DNA of 40,368 nt from positions 1-40,368 of IMG/VR virus record IMGVR_UViG_3300024348_000105; one strand, 5' to 3'. Made by a program: the position numbers and the translations under genes. Shown here in pieces: positions 29,049 to 38,224 of the stretch. The notes under the pieces are model-generated. The model saw only the letters and a list, made by a program, of their open reading frames with translations, was not told where the DNA came from and did not search any database. Source of the stretch: a virus. How positions within the stretch are numbered: position 1 is the first letter of the stretch; every line of letters begins with the position of its first letter.

Positions 29049-32000
29049 GTGGCAGATTTAGCAAACCTAAGAATTGGCGTAGATAGCCGCGAAATTAAGT
29101 CTGCCACAGCTGACCTAAATGCTTTGGGTAGCGCAGCTTTAGGCGCTGAACAAAAGTCAAATGGCCTCACAAAAACATTCGGTAATTTGCGCGGCGCATT
29201 AGCTGGCATAGGCTTTGGCTTAATTGCCCGTGAATTAGTAACAATGGCTGATACGTTTACTAATATGCAAAGCCAAATTAGATTGGTTACTTCTAGCACT
29301 TCTGAATTAGCCGCTGTTCAAGGCCGCTTATTTGAAATGGCGCAGAATAGCCGTGTCAGTTATGAAGGCACTGTAGACTTGTATGCGCGGCTTGCGCGTT
29401 CAACTAAGTCACTAGGCGTTAGCCAAGAGTCAGTTTTAACGGTTACTGAAAGCATTAACAAAGCGTTGCTAGTTTCGGGCACAAGCTCAACCCAAGCTTC
29501 TGGGGCATTGATGCAGCTAGGCCAAGCCTTTGCATCTGGCACGTTGCGGGGCGATGAACTAAATTCAGTCATGGAAGGTATGCCTCGCGTTGCCACCATG
29601 ATTGCTGAAGGCATGGGCATTACTGTTGGTGAGTTGCGGAAGCTGGGCGCTCAAGGCAAGCTTACAGGCGCTGAAGTATTTAACGCCATTATGAAAATGA
29701 AAGACAGCGTTGAGGTTGAGGCGGCTAAAATGCCCATGACCTTTGGGCAGTCAATGACCAAGCTTCGCAACGCCTTGATACAATTTGTCGGCGGTAGCAA
29801 TGAGGCGCTGGGCATAACCAGAACGCTTGCATTGTTTATATCTAAGCTATCAGAAAACCTTGATGTTCTAGCGGTGGCCGCTGGGGGCGCTGTGCTGGCT
29901 TTTGTGGCATTAAAAGCCAGTATGGGCATAAGCTTTATCGCAACTTACATTCGCTCTGTAGTGGGGCTGCAAATGGCTTTAGGGGCTACTGGAACGGCTT
30001 CGGCTGTTTTTAGTGCTGGCCTTAAAATGATACAGACATCTTTTGCATCATTAACGGCGACCATGATGCTCAATCCTTTTGTTGCTGTAGCGACTGCAAT
30101 CATAGCAGTTACAACATTGCTATACGCTAATCGTGACGCACAGGTTCAAGTCCAAGGCCAAACGGTGCGGCTTGGCGATGTGTTTGTTGGCATTTTTGAA
30201 GTTATTAAACAGGTCGTGACTTTTGCCGCTAAAGTTTTTCGTGAAGGCTGGTCTTCAGCTATAGGCTCAATAGCGCCAAGGCTTGCGTGGCTGGGCGGTG
30301 TCTTTGACAGTGTATTCTCTGCAATTGGTAGCTTTATTAAAGGGTTTATCAATAATCAAATTGGCTTCTTTGCGGGGCTTTGGGCGGCGGTAACTGCTAT
30401 CTTCAAGGGTGAAGATATTACAGACGCTTTTGGCGCAGCATTTAAAAAAGATTATGTTGGCGGATTTACTAAGCAAGTTGGCGACGGAATTGTTGCGTTG
30501 GCAAACCTTGGCGCAGAAGCAAACAAAGCTAACGATGCGGCTGTCAATTTAGGCGAAAATGGATTTGCCAAGGCTGGTGCAGGCGCTGATGCCTCAAAGA
30601 AAAAGACCAAAGAGGCAACAGATGCCTTAATGGAGTATTACAAGGGTTTAGTAGAAACAGGCAAGTATCTTGGCATCACTAATGAATATGAAATAAAAGC
30701 GGCTATGGCTCGTGAAGCTAATCGCGGTGCGCTTTCTGCACTTATTTTAACGCAGGGCAAGGCCAATGAAGCAAAACAACTAGAACTTGATAACGAAAAA
30801 AAACGCCAAGACTTTATTAAAGGCACGTTGGCTGACCTGTTATTTGAAAACACATTAATTGGCATGGGCGCAAAAGAACGTGAAAAAGCTATTGCCGTTC
30901 GCGCTTTGGAAAATGCTCAATTAGCTAAAGGCACGGCAGAGTATGACAAATACCTAGCCGCTATTTCAACTGGCTCTGACGCTAAGGTTTTGGATGACCA
31001 AAACAAGCGCATAAATGCGTTACAACAAGAAATTATACTAATGGGATTGCTTGGCGATGCCGCTGTCCTACAGGCTGCAAAATTTGCTGCTTTAGCCGCT
31101 GGCCTAAAAGAAGGCACGGATGCCTATGAGCAGTTTATTGCCAAGGCTACCCAAGAAGCTGGTCTTCAAAAAACCGTTGATGGTTTACAGGCTATTAAGG
31201 ATGCTATGCAAGAGGTCAAAGATATGACCTTTGACATTGACCTTGAGGGTGTCTTTGGAAATGTTGGCAAGGCTGTTGGTGGCTTGGTCAATGTTTATGA
31301 TGATTTTGCCAAGCGCCAAGAGGTTCTTGCCAAGGCAATGAGCAAAGACAACAAAGATGAAGTTGGTCGCCGTATGGCGCAGCAAAAATCATTCCGCAAC
31401 GAGATTAACCTTTATGGAAACTTAGCGGCATCAGCCAAGGGCTTCTTTAAAGAAAAGTCTGTAGGCTATAAAGTGATGCAAGCGGCTGAAACTGCTTTCC
31501 GTGCTTTTGAGTTTGCTATGTCAATTAAGGCAATGGCAATGAACACGGCTGAAGCTACAAGCACAGTTGCTACAGAAGCAACTAAGACTGCGGCGCAAAC
31601 AGCATCTGGCGCGTCAAAGATGTTTAGCCAGCTTGGTATTTATGCTTTCCCCATTGTTGCTGCAATGATTGCTGTCATGGCAAGCTTGGGCGGCAAGGGT
31701 GGCAGCGTAGCAACTCCAAGCATTCCTACGGCAGAAGATATGCAAGCTGCACAAGGCGCTGGGAGCGTGCTGGGTGATAGCACGGCCAAATCTGACAGCA
31801 TTAACCGTGCGCTGGAGATTATGTCTGAAAACAGCAACACAGACCTTGAATACAGCAATCAAATGCTGTTGTCGCTTCGCTCTATCCAGAACAACATGGC
31901 TAACCTGTCAAACAATGTAGCCAAGCAAATATCTGTCAGCGGCGGTATGTTTGACACATCTGGTCAAAAGCTAGGCGCAAGCGGCTCTGGTGGCTTCCTT

Positions 32001-34370
32001 GGCATTGGCGCGTCAAGCACCACACGCTCATTGCAAGACCTTGGCATTGACATTGTATCATCATCTATTGCAGAAATTATTGCTGGCGGCATTAGTGGCA
32101 GCACATATCAAGTTGTTGAACAGGTCAAAAAGAAGTCTGGCTTCCTTGGCATCGGTGGCGGCACAAAGACAAGCTATCAAACCACAACTGGTTCTATTGA
32201 CCAAGACGTTCGCAATTCAATTACGGGCGTTATCATAAGCTTGCGTCAGGGCTTGATTGATGGCGCTGATGTTATTGGCTTGGATGGCGCACAAGCCATT
32301 CTTGATAGCTTTGAGGTTAGCATTGGCAGAATAAGTTTGTCAGGCTTGACGGGTAGTGAAATTGAAGAACAGCTTAACGCTATCTTCTCAAAGGTTGGCG
32401 ACCAAATGGCTGGGGCTTTGTTGCCGTCCTTGTCAACAATGCAGAAAATTGGTGAAGGTCTATTTGAAACCTTTGCGCGGGTGGCTCGTGAGTATCAAGT
32501 TGTTGATGTGGCACTGCGCTCCATTGGCAAAGAGTTTGGCGCTGTCGGCATTTCTAGCGTGGCTGCACGCAGCGCATTGGTGCAAATGTTTGAAAGCCTT
32601 GACCAATTTGTTGAGCAAACCAATTATTTCCGTGACAATTTTCTAACAGAAGCAGAGCAGCTTGCGCCTATTACGAAAGCTGTTTCTGACGAATTGCAGC
32701 GCCTTGGTTTATCTTCCATCTCTACCATTGAGCAGTTTAAGTTGGCGGTGCTTGGGCTAGACCTTACAAGCACGGCAGGACAAGAAGCATATTTTGCAAT
32801 GCTGCAACTGGCTCCAGCGTTTAAAAAGGTAGCTGATGCACAAGCTGAAATTGCTGAAAAGCAAGTGGCGGCTGCAAAGGCTGTAGCTGATGCTGCGGAA
32901 AAGTCTGCCAAAGCAGTCCAAGATTTGCAAAACAAACGCGCATCAATGGAAATACAATTGCTTGAGGCGCAGGGCTTTGCAAGTGAGGCTTTAGCTGCGC
33001 GGCGTAATGCTGAACTTGAAGCAATGGATGAAAGTTTGCGCGGTCTGCAACTGCAAATATATGCAGCGCAAGATGCCAAGCTTGCTAATGATGCTCTTGC
33101 TGCGGCTGCAACGGCTGCATCTGCGGCTGCTAAAGTAGCGGCTGATTTGCAAAAGAGCAGAGTTGACCTTGAAATTCAATTGATGGATGCACTTGGTAGG
33201 TCAACTGAAGCCTTATCAGCACGCCGTGCAATAGAATTGGCTGCACTTGATGAAAGCTTGCGTAGCCTACAGCTACAAATTTACGCAGCGCAAGATGCTA
33301 AGGTTGCCAGTGAAGCGGCTGCTGAAGCTGCAAGAACTATGGCCGCTGAACAACAGCGCGTGTCGGAAGAAGCATTGGCTCTTGCTCGTGACCAGCGTTC
33401 GCTTGAAATTCAACTGCTAGAAGTGCAGGGCTTTGCGCTTGAAGCGTTGGCCGCTCGTCGTTTAATGGAAATTGAAACGATAGATGCAAGCTTGCGTGGC
33501 CTACAATTGCAGATTTATGCCGCTGAAGATGCACGGGTGGCAACTGAAGCTGCGGCTGAAGCTGCTAGGGCCGCTGCCGACGAACAAGCTAGACTTGCTG
33601 AACAAGCTTTGTCTATTGCTCAACAGCGCCGTGTTCTTGAAATTGAATTGCTTGAAGCGCAAGGTTTTGCCGTAGAAGCATTGGCGTTGCGCCGTGCAAT
33701 GGAATTAGAAACTATTGATGCAACGCTTGTTGGTCTTCAAGAGCAAATTTGGGCAGCGCAAGCTAGGGCGGAAGCAGATGCAATTGCTGCACAAGCTGCG
33801 GAAGATGCGGCTGATGCACAAGTCAAAGCTGCGGAAGATGCGGCGCAAGCTATGCAGAAATATGCTGACACACTGGCAAGCGTTAGCCAAACGGTTGTTG
33901 AGGAAATTAACCGTCTGCGCGGCATTAATGCGTCATCATCTTCTGTTCTGTTAAAGGCTCAATTTGCTACACTTACGGCGCAAGCACGGAATGGCAATCT
34001 TGATGCACTTGGCAAGCTTCCAGAACTAAGCCGTTCAATTGAAGAAGCAACGCTAGGCAGTGCAACATCTGCGCTTGAAGTAGCACGGATACGCGCATGG
34101 CTTGATGCAAGCCTTAGTGAAACTTTGGCATCAAACGCTTTGTCGGGTGGCATGATAAACGCCACTAGCACTGACTTAACCTTTGACGGCAATAACACGG
34201 CCTCTGCTAATGCAGACCAAACATCTGGTGAACTATCAAATATGAGTAATGTGTTGTATACGGCCCTATATCAAGTCGCTAAAAACACGGGCAAGTCTTT
34301 TGAATTGCTTGACCGTTGGGATGGTGATGGTCTGCCAGATATTAGGGAGGATGCCAGTGATTATTATTAA
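29049..34370 (+). CDS. Tail tape measure protein
   Basis: 1,773 aa, GTG start with AGCGAGG upstream. Residues 1-60 are LRIGVDSREIKSATADLNALG-type. The family N-terminal region (about 60-230) includes YEGTVDLYARLARS, LQLGQAFASGTLRGDELNSVMEGMPRVATMIAEGMG and GEVFNAIMK-like text. Hydrophobic helices lie near 272-300, 338-358 and 858-880. Four 74-78-residue coiled-coil repeats occupy about 1290-1590. It sets tail length and is threaded into the host on infection. At roughly 1.5 angstrom per residue it predicts a tail of about 265 nm, long for a 40-kb phage. Confidence 0.93.
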   Translation: MADLANLRIGVDSREIKSATADLNALGSAALGAEQKSNGLTKTFGNLRGALAGIGFGLIARELVTMADTFTNMQSQIRLVTSSTSELAAVQGRLFEMAQNSRVSYEGTVDLYARLARSTKSLGVSQESVLTVTESINKALLVSGTSSTQASGALMQLGQAFASGTLRGDELNSVMEGMPRVATMIAEGMGITVGELRKLGAQGKLTGAEVFNAIMKMKDSVEVEAAKMPMTFGQSMTKLRNALIQFVGGSNEALGITRTLALFISKLSENLDVLAVAAGGAVLAFVALKASMGISFIATYIRSVVGLQMALGATGTASAVFSAGLKMIQTSFASLTATMMLNPFVAVATAIIAVTTLLYANRDAQVQVQGQTVRLGDVFVGIFEVIKQVVTFAAKVFREGWSSAIGSIAPRLAWLGGVFDSVFSAIGSFIKGFINNQIGFFAGLWAAVTAIFKGEDITDAFGAAFKKDYVGGFTKQVGDGIVALANLGAEANKANDAAVNLGENGFAKAGAGADASKKKTKEATDALMEYYKGLVETGKYLGITNEYEIKAAMAREANRGALSALILTQGKANEAKQLELDNEKKRQDFIKGTLADLLFENTLIGMGAKEREKAIAVRALENAQLAKGTAEYDKYLAAISTGSDAKVLDDQNKRINALQQEIILMGLLGDAAVLQAAKFAALAAGLKEGTDAYEQFIAKATQEAGLQKTVDGLQAIKDAMQEVKDMTFDIDLEGVFGNVGKAVGGLVNVYDDFAKRQEVLAKAMSKDNKDEVGRRMAQQKSFRNEINLYGNLAASAKGFFKEKSVGYKVMQAAETAFRAFEFAMSIKAMAMNTAEATSTVATEATKTAAQTASGASKMFSQLGIYAFPIVAAMIAVMASLGGKGGSVATPSIPTAEDMQAAQGAGSVLGDSTAKSDSINRALEIMSENSNTDLEYSNQMLLSLRSIQNNMANLSNNVAKQISVSGGMFDTSGQKLGASGSGGFLGIGASSTTRSLQDLGIDIVSSSIAEIIAGGISGSTYQVVEQVKKKSGFLGIGGGTKTSYQTTTGSIDQDVRNSITGVIISLRQGLIDGADVIGLDGAQAILDSFEVSIGRISLSGLTGSEIEEQLNAIFSKVGDQMAGALLPSLSTMQKIGEGLFETFARVAREYQVVDVALRSIGKEFGAVGISSVAARSALVQMFESLDQFVEQTNYFRDNFLTEAEQLAPITKAVSDELQRLGLSSISTIEQFKLAVLGLDLTSTAGQEAYFAMLQLAPAFKKVADAQAEIAEKQVAAAKAVADAAEKSAKAVQDLQNKRASMEIQLLEAQGFASEALAARRNAELEAMDESLRGLQLQIYAAQDAKLANDALAAAATAASAAAKVAADLQKSRVDLEIQLMDALGRSTEALSARRAIELAALDESLRSLQLQIYAAQDAKVASEAAAEAARTMAAEQQRVSEEALALARDQRSLEIQLLEVQGFALEALAARRLMEIETIDASLRGLQLQIYAAEDARVATEAAAEAARAAADEQARLAEQALSIAQQRRVLEIELLEAQGFAVEALALRRAMELETIDATLVGLQEQIWAAQARAEADAIAAQAAEDAADAQVKAAEDAAQAMQKYADTLASVSQTVVEEINRLRGINASSSSVLLKAQFATLTAQARNGNLDALGKLPELSRSIEEATLGSATSALEVARIRAWLDASLSETLASNALSGGMINATSTDLTFDGNNTASANADQTSGELSNMSNVLYTALYQVAKNTGKSFELLDRWDGDGLPDIREDASDYY
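32925..33785 (+). repeat. Four tandem repeats in the tape measure gene
   Basis: Units begin around 32946, 33168, 33402 and 33636 (spacings 222, 234 and 234 bases). Each encodes (L/M)EIQLLEAQGFAxEALAxRRxxE(L/I)ExxDxSLxGLQxQIxAAxxA followed by an Ala-rich helix. Bases have diverged more than the encoded pattern, so the repetition is old. The repeat unit lengthens a coiled coil. Confidence 0.85.
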
Positions 34371-35256
34371 GCCAGCGACTGTCACGGCTGCAACCTTAAC
34401 TGCAACTAATGTTGCTGAAACTGACTATGCAGTATGGTCGGCTGGGACTTATACTTTAGGCACTCGCCGTATTTATGACCACAAAATCTATGAAGTTGTT
34501 GCTGCATCTACAACTGCCCAACCAGACGTAGGCGCGGCGGCGGTTCCTGCATCATGGCTTTATGTAAGCGCAACTAACCGTTTTAAAATGTTTGATATAT
34601 CTGTAGGCTCTGGCACTACAAATGCGAGTAGTATTAACGTAACTATTACGCCAGCTACAGTATGCAATTCTGTTGTCTTGTTTGACGTTGATGGGGCTAC
34701 TGCACAGTTAATTGTTCGCACATCTGGTGGCACAATAGTTTATAACCAGACTGTCAGTTTAACTGACTATACTGGCTTAAACAGCTATTTCAATTATTAT
34801 TTTTTGCCAATAGCTGAAACAGGCGCAACAGAACTGGCCTTTATAGATATTCCAAATTATTCTGGAGCCACATTTCAGCTTATTATTAGTGCAGGGGCTG
34901 GCACGGCTTCATGTGGAGAAATGATAATAGGACAAAAATCTGTGTTAGCGGTTACTAACTTTGGCACATCTGTTGGAATTAAAGATTATTCTGTCAAAAC
35001 TATTGATGATTTTGGCAATGTTAGCATTACAACGCGACCATATAGCAAACGTGCAGATTATGATGTCACTGTTGAAACGGCAGATGTTGGGCAGTTTAAT
35101 AAATTTCTTGCCTCTATACGTTCAACGCCAGCAGTTTATATAGGCGACCCAGATAGAGGCGAAACAATTGTTTTGGGGTATTACCGCGATTTCAATGTTG
35201 TGTTATCTAATCCATCTATATCTGAATGCTCACTTTCAGTAGAAGGGTTGATATAA
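34357..35256 (+). CDS. Tail protein after tape measure
   Basis: 299 aa. GTG 34357 (MIIIKPATV) fits the strong AGGGAGG at 34344-34350 (6-base spacing); an in-frame ATG at 34351 is adjacent to that site. Content is beta-rich: ETDYAVWSAGTYTLGTRRIYDHKIYEVVAAS, TPATVCNSVVLFDVDGATAQLIV, and a C-terminal FNKFLASIRSTPAVYIGDP...LSNPSISECSLSVEGLI. The latter resembles distal-tail-like phage proteins. It overlaps the tape measure stop by 14 bases, the usual slot for the distal tail protein. I can only call it a tail protein. Confidence 0.62.
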   Translation: MIIIKPATVTAATLTATNVAETDYAVWSAGTYTLGTRRIYDHKIYEVVAASTTAQPDVGAAAVPASWLYVSATNRFKMFDISVGSGTTNASSINVTITPATVCNSVVLFDVDGATAQLIVRTSGGTIVYNQTVSLTDYTGLNSYFNYYFLPIAETGATELAFIDIPNYSGATFQLIISAGAGTASCGEMIIGQKSVLAVTNFGTSVGIKDYSVKTIDDFGNVSITTRPYSKRADYDVTVETADVGQFNKFLASIRSTPAVYIGDPDRGETIVLGYYRDFNVVLSNPSISECSLSVEGLI

Positions 35257-35864
35257 TGCCATATACTGCAATCTCAACACTTCCAGTTTCGCCATCACGC
35301 CTTGGCGACCCTACTAATTTTATTAGTGAAAGCCTTGCTTTTCTTGATGCTCAAATAAACTTTGCAAGCAACTGCAATACAGTCGCATCATATTTTAATG
35401 CTGCAAAATTTGACCCTTATAATTGGGGCGACCTTTCTGCGGTTAGTGGAAGCTCACCTGTATATATTTCATCATTTATAGCTGCTCCACCTACTGTGCC
35501 ACCAATGCTTGGAACTGAATTAGCAGACTCAATTGATGGTCTTTTATCAAGCATGGTTGCATTTGTTCCAGATGCTAACATTGTTGGCACTTGGATTGAC
35601 ACTCTGGTAAATCCATCAGCGCCTGTTATTGTTGACCCGACACGGCCAACAATTAGCACTGTTAACGCCACGCCATTGCGTAATGATGGGCAGTTGACGT
35701 TTGAAAGCAAAGCTATATCTTTTTATGGAAGTGCGCGTTCATTTTCATTATCGCTTCAACAGTTTGCTGATTATGTAGCTACATTTTCTAGCGGGTTGGA
35801 AGATTGGAATGGCATTGAAGTTGTATATACGGACACCGACGATTGGGGATTGATAAATGAGTAA
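35256..35864 (+). CDS. Tail protein, unassigned
   Basis: 202 aa, ATG 35256 overlapping the previous stop (TAATG) with AGAAGGG upstream. PYTAISTLPVSPSRLGDPTNFISESLAFLDAQINFASNCNTVASYFN is a helical start that recurs in phage tail proteins. The middle is Pro/Ser-rich (IVDPTRPTISTVNATPLRN) and the C-terminus ends VVYTDTDDWGLINE. It sits between the distal-tail-like gene and the fibre gene, so tail tip or fibre attachment is likely, by position. Confidence 0.6.
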   Translation: MPYTAISTLPVSPSRLGDPTNFISESLAFLDAQINFASNCNTVASYFNAAKFDPYNWGDLSAVSGSSPVYISSFIAAPPTVPPMLGTELADSIDGLLSSMVAFVPDANIVGTWIDTLVNPSAPVIVDPTRPTISTVNATPLRNDGQLTFESKAISFYGSARSFSLSLQQFADYVATFSSGLEDWNGIEVVYTDTDDWGLINE

Positions 35865-37170
35865 ACAGGTAAAAATGCGGCGCGGAACCGCTACGCAGCA
35901 CACAACCTTCACGGGAGTTGTTGGTGAAGTTACTGTTGACACAACCAACTCTGCATTGCGGGTTCACGATGGCGCAACTGTTGGAGGACGGGCTATGGCC
36001 CGTGCAGATGGCACAAACGCATCTGGTGCATGGCCTATTAGCGTTGCAAACGTCAGCGGCATTGTCGCGCTTGTTAACGGTGGCACTGGCGCAACAACAG
36101 CGCCTAATGCACGAACTGCGCTTGGACTTGGCTCACTGGCAACCCTTTCGTCTATTAATAACTCCAACTGGTCTGGCACTGTTTTAAGCGTAGCTAATGG
36201 CGGCACTGGTGCATCAACGGCATCTACCGCACTGACTGCGCTTGGTGGAACACCTTTAACGGGTGAGGGTGTCAGCGGCACTTGGAACATTAACATATCA
36301 GGCAACGCTTCTGGTAATGCCGCTACAGCTACTCTTGCTACAACGGCAACCACAGCCAACGCAACGGCGGCGGCGGTCACTTTTAACAACGGCGGTGCTG
36401 GCGCAGCAACTGGAGCTACTTTTAACGGTTCTACGGCGCGGACTATTAGTTACAATACCGTTGGCGCTCCATCAACAGGCGGTGCTAACGCTACAGGCAC
36501 ATGGGCAATTGCTATTAGCGGCAATGCGGCTACAGCAACTAGCGCGACAACGGCTGGCAATGTAAGCGGTGTTGTTGCAATTGCTAATGGTGGAACAGCG
36601 GGTAATACCGCTGCTATTGCTCGTTCAAACTTAGGTCTTGCCATTGGCACTGATATTCCATCACTGACAGGCACTGGCGCAAGTGGCACTTGGGCAATCA
36701 ATGTTACTGGAAACGCTGCAACTGCTTCCAACTCAACCAACTTAAACGGCCAAGCCGCTGCTTACTATGTCGATATTCCTGCGCGGCTTGGTTACACGCC
36801 TGTCCAACAGAGCGGCGGCACAGCGCAACTAACAAACAAAATTTACATTGGTTGGGGCTCTGGTTCAGTATTGCGACTTCAAGTAGACGCAACCGATTTT
36901 GGTTCATCGTGGCCTATTAGCGTTACGGGCAATGCTGCAACAGCTACATCCGCGACTACTGCTACATCTGCAACCAATGCAACCAATGCAACAAATGCGA
37001 CCAATGCTACTAACGCAACCAACGCAACAAGCTTAGTCGCGGCAAACTTTACTGTCGTTCAAAGCGGCACTGACTTACTGTTTCGCTATAATGGCGTGAC
37101 TATTGCCAAACTTAGCAGCGCGGGTGCATTTACAGCTATTGATAACGTCACTGCATACGGGACTGCATAA
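35857..37170 (+). CDS. Tail fibre with MTD-type N-terminus and NGGTGA-type repeats
   Basis: 437 aa. The first 50 residues (VKMRRGTATQHTTFTGVVGEVTVDTTNSALRVHDGATVGGRAM) are the clearest copy of the adhesin N-terminal module in this genome. The body has repeated VxNGGTGAxTAxxARxALGLG units (about residues 70-95, 110-135 and 240-265) alternating with Ala/Thr/Ser-rich NATATSATT stretches, as in many phage fibres. A Asn-Ala-Thr run (about 370-395) leads to the C-terminus, which ends VTAYGTA and lacks an S74 chaperone. Likely the distal fibre. Confidence 0.8.
   Translation: MSKQVKMRRGTATQHTTFTGVVGEVTVDTTNSALRVHDGATVGGRAMARADGTNASGAWPISVANVSGIVALVNGGTGATTAPNARTALGLGSLATLSSINNSNWSGTVLSVANGGTGASTASTALTALGGTPLTGEGVSGTWNINISGNASGNAATATLATTATTANATAAAVTFNNGGAGAATGATFNGSTARTISYNTVGAPSTGGANATGTWAIAISGNAATATSATTAGNVSGVVAIANGGTAGNTAAIARSNLGLAIGTDIPSLTGTGASGTWAINVTGNAATASNSTNLNGQAAAYYVDIPARLGYTPVQQSGGTAQLTNKIYIGWGSGSVLRLQVDATDFGSSWPISVTGNAATATSATTATSATNATNATNATNATNATNATSLVAANFTVVQSGTDLLFRYNGVTIAKLSSAGAFTAIDNVTAYGTA
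36950..37030 (+). repeat. Short Asn-Ala-Thr tandem repeat in the fibre gene
   Basis: About nine imperfect copies of a 9-base unit (AACGCAACC-like: aatgcaacc, aacgcaaca) encode (NAT)n, preceded by SATTATSAT-type copies. Being short and imperfect, it could gain or lose units by slippage and so vary fibre length. Confidence 0.7.
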
Positions 37171-37172
37171 CC

Positions 37173-37637
37173 ATGACACTGCCAAGTGGAACTATATCAA
37201 TGAGCCAAGTCAACACTGAACTTGGAAGGTCTAGCACAACTGTTATTTCGCTAAATGAGGGCGTAGTAAGAACGCTTGCTGGCGTGGCATCTGGCACGAT
37301 TTCTATGAATAATTTGCGTGGTAAAACTAACGTAAGCTTTTCGCCAAATGGTGGTGCAAATGCTGGCACTGCCGTTTATCTTTCAAGTGATGTGGCATAC
37401 GATACCGCTACTATTACAATCACTTGCAGTCAAAGTGCTGTTTGGAGTTGGACAAGAAGCGGCAGTGGAACACCCGCTGCAACTGCAAGCATAGCTAACG
37501 GCGGTTCTGGAACAACAATGGTGTTCACGCTTGACCGCTATGATGGCGGTATATCACAATATACTTACACTTTAAGCGCAACAGCAAGTGGCGTTACCAA
37601 ATACTGGACAGTTTATCTGCGCGTTGAGAATGTTTAA
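37173..37637 (+). CDS. Small tail/virion protein with ISM-LNxxxVRxLxGxASG motif
   Basis: 154 aa. TLPSGTISMSQVNTELGRSSTTVISLNEGVVRTLAGVASGTISMNNLRGK is a motif block found in many phage and prophage tail genes, followed by a beta-sandwich-like C-terminus (FSPNGGANAGTAVYLSSDVAYDTATITITCSQSAVWSWTRSGS, then KYWTVYLRVENV). It follows the fibre gene by 2 bases and may be a fibre cap or host-interaction protein. No enzyme motif. Confidence 0.65.
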   Translation: MTLPSGTISMSQVNTELGRSSTTVISLNEGVVRTLAGVASGTISMNNLRGKTNVSFSPNGGANAGTAVYLSSDVAYDTATITITCSQSAVWSWTRSGSGTPAATASIANGGSGTTMVFTLDRYDGGISQYTYTLSATASGVTKYWTVYLRVENV

Positions 37638-37649
37638 GGCTATTATGAC

Positions 37650-37958
37650 ATGACCGCACCAGACGTTCTTTCCGTAAAACTTGAAATGCTTCACAGCGAT
37701 GTTGTGGAGGTCAAAACCGCGCTTAACAAACTATCGGAGGCAATCACTAAATTGGCACTGGTAGAGCAACAACAGTTTCAAACGGCAGAAGCTTTGGAGC
37801 GTGCGTTTAAAACCATCTCTAAGATTGATGACCGCCTGTCTGCGCTTGAGCTTGCCGCACCTAAATCCAAAGAAACGTCTGGCTGGATAGATAAGTTTTT
37901 TCTTGCGTTAATTATGGCCGTAATGGGATTTGTTGGCACAAAGCTTGGGGCGCTTTAA
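37650..37958 (+). CDS. Coiled-coil protein with C-terminal membrane helix (lysis-associated)
   Basis: 102 aa. N-terminal 75 residues are a charged coiled coil (LSVKLEMLHSDVVEVKTALNKLSEAITKL, LEQQQFQTAEALERAFKTISKIDDRLSALE). One hydrophobic segment, about 84-100 (FFLALIMAVMGFVGTKLGAL), ends the protein. This is the shape of XhlA-type/accessory holin proteins found at the start of phage lysis cassettes. Its stop overlaps a minus-strand gene convergently by 4 bases. Confidence 0.6.
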   Translation: MTAPDVLSVKLEMLHSDVVEVKTALNKLSEAITKLALVEQQQFQTAEALERAFKTISKIDDRLSALELAAPKSKETSGWIDKFFLALIMAVMGFVGTKLGAL

Positions 37959-38098
37959 TAAGCAATGGCGTAATATATGACGTAAAACCAACCAAGGCAT
38001 CCGTGAGCTATAGCCCATAAAATGCTTTGGTTGACGCTCCAGCTAATTACTACAGCAATTATGGTTCCAAGGGTATTTACCCATTCAGCTAATGTCAT
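37955..38098 (-). CDS. 47-aa membrane protein on the opposite strand
   Basis: Reading the minus strand: MTLAEWVNTLGTIIAVVIS..., then WSVNQSILWAIAHGCLGWFYVIYYAIAY. Two hydrophobic helices flank a short polar turn. A ribosome site (AAAGGTG) lies a few bases upstream of the ATG at 38098. The ILWA(I)(H)G..GWFYVIYYA stretch is familiar from tiny phage membrane proteins. It is too short for ordinary gene callers. It could modulate holin timing or exclusion; unproven. Confidence 0.62.
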   Translation of the reverse strand: MTLAEWVNTLGTIIAVVISWSVNQSILWAIAHGCLGWFYVIYYAIAY

Positions 38099-38224
38099 TG
38101 CATCACCTTTTTCTCAAATCGCTTTTGTTGTGTCTAAATTAAAATTCTGCTATGGCCTTGTCATATTAGCAGAGCTTATGGCTGGCAAGCTGCAACAGCA
38201 TAATGCCAGATAAAGGATAATCTA
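38099..38224. promoter_or_regulatory. Divergent intergenic region in the lysis cassette
   Basis: A 126-bp gap between the minus-strand membrane gene and the plus-strand holin-like gene. It carries AAAGGAT for the plus gene at 38225 and AAAGGTG for the minus gene. No perfect promoter boxes are visible, though AT-rich words (ATTTTAATTTAGAC, minus strand) occur. I see no other feature. Confidence 0.35.

Noticed and set aside
32624-33079. 151-codon minus-strand frame in the tape measure
   Set aside because: Antisense of coiled-coil repeats; composition (Ser/Cys/Ala) explained by the sense strand.
36940-37040. Short regular repeats in the fibre gene as a CRISPR array
   Set aside because: Units are about 9 bases, in frame, with no spacers; a protein repeat explains them.
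38022-38213. 63-codon plus-strand frame in the lysis-cassette gap
   Set aside because: Less convincing than the minus-strand membrane gene there, which has a ribosome site and two clean helices.
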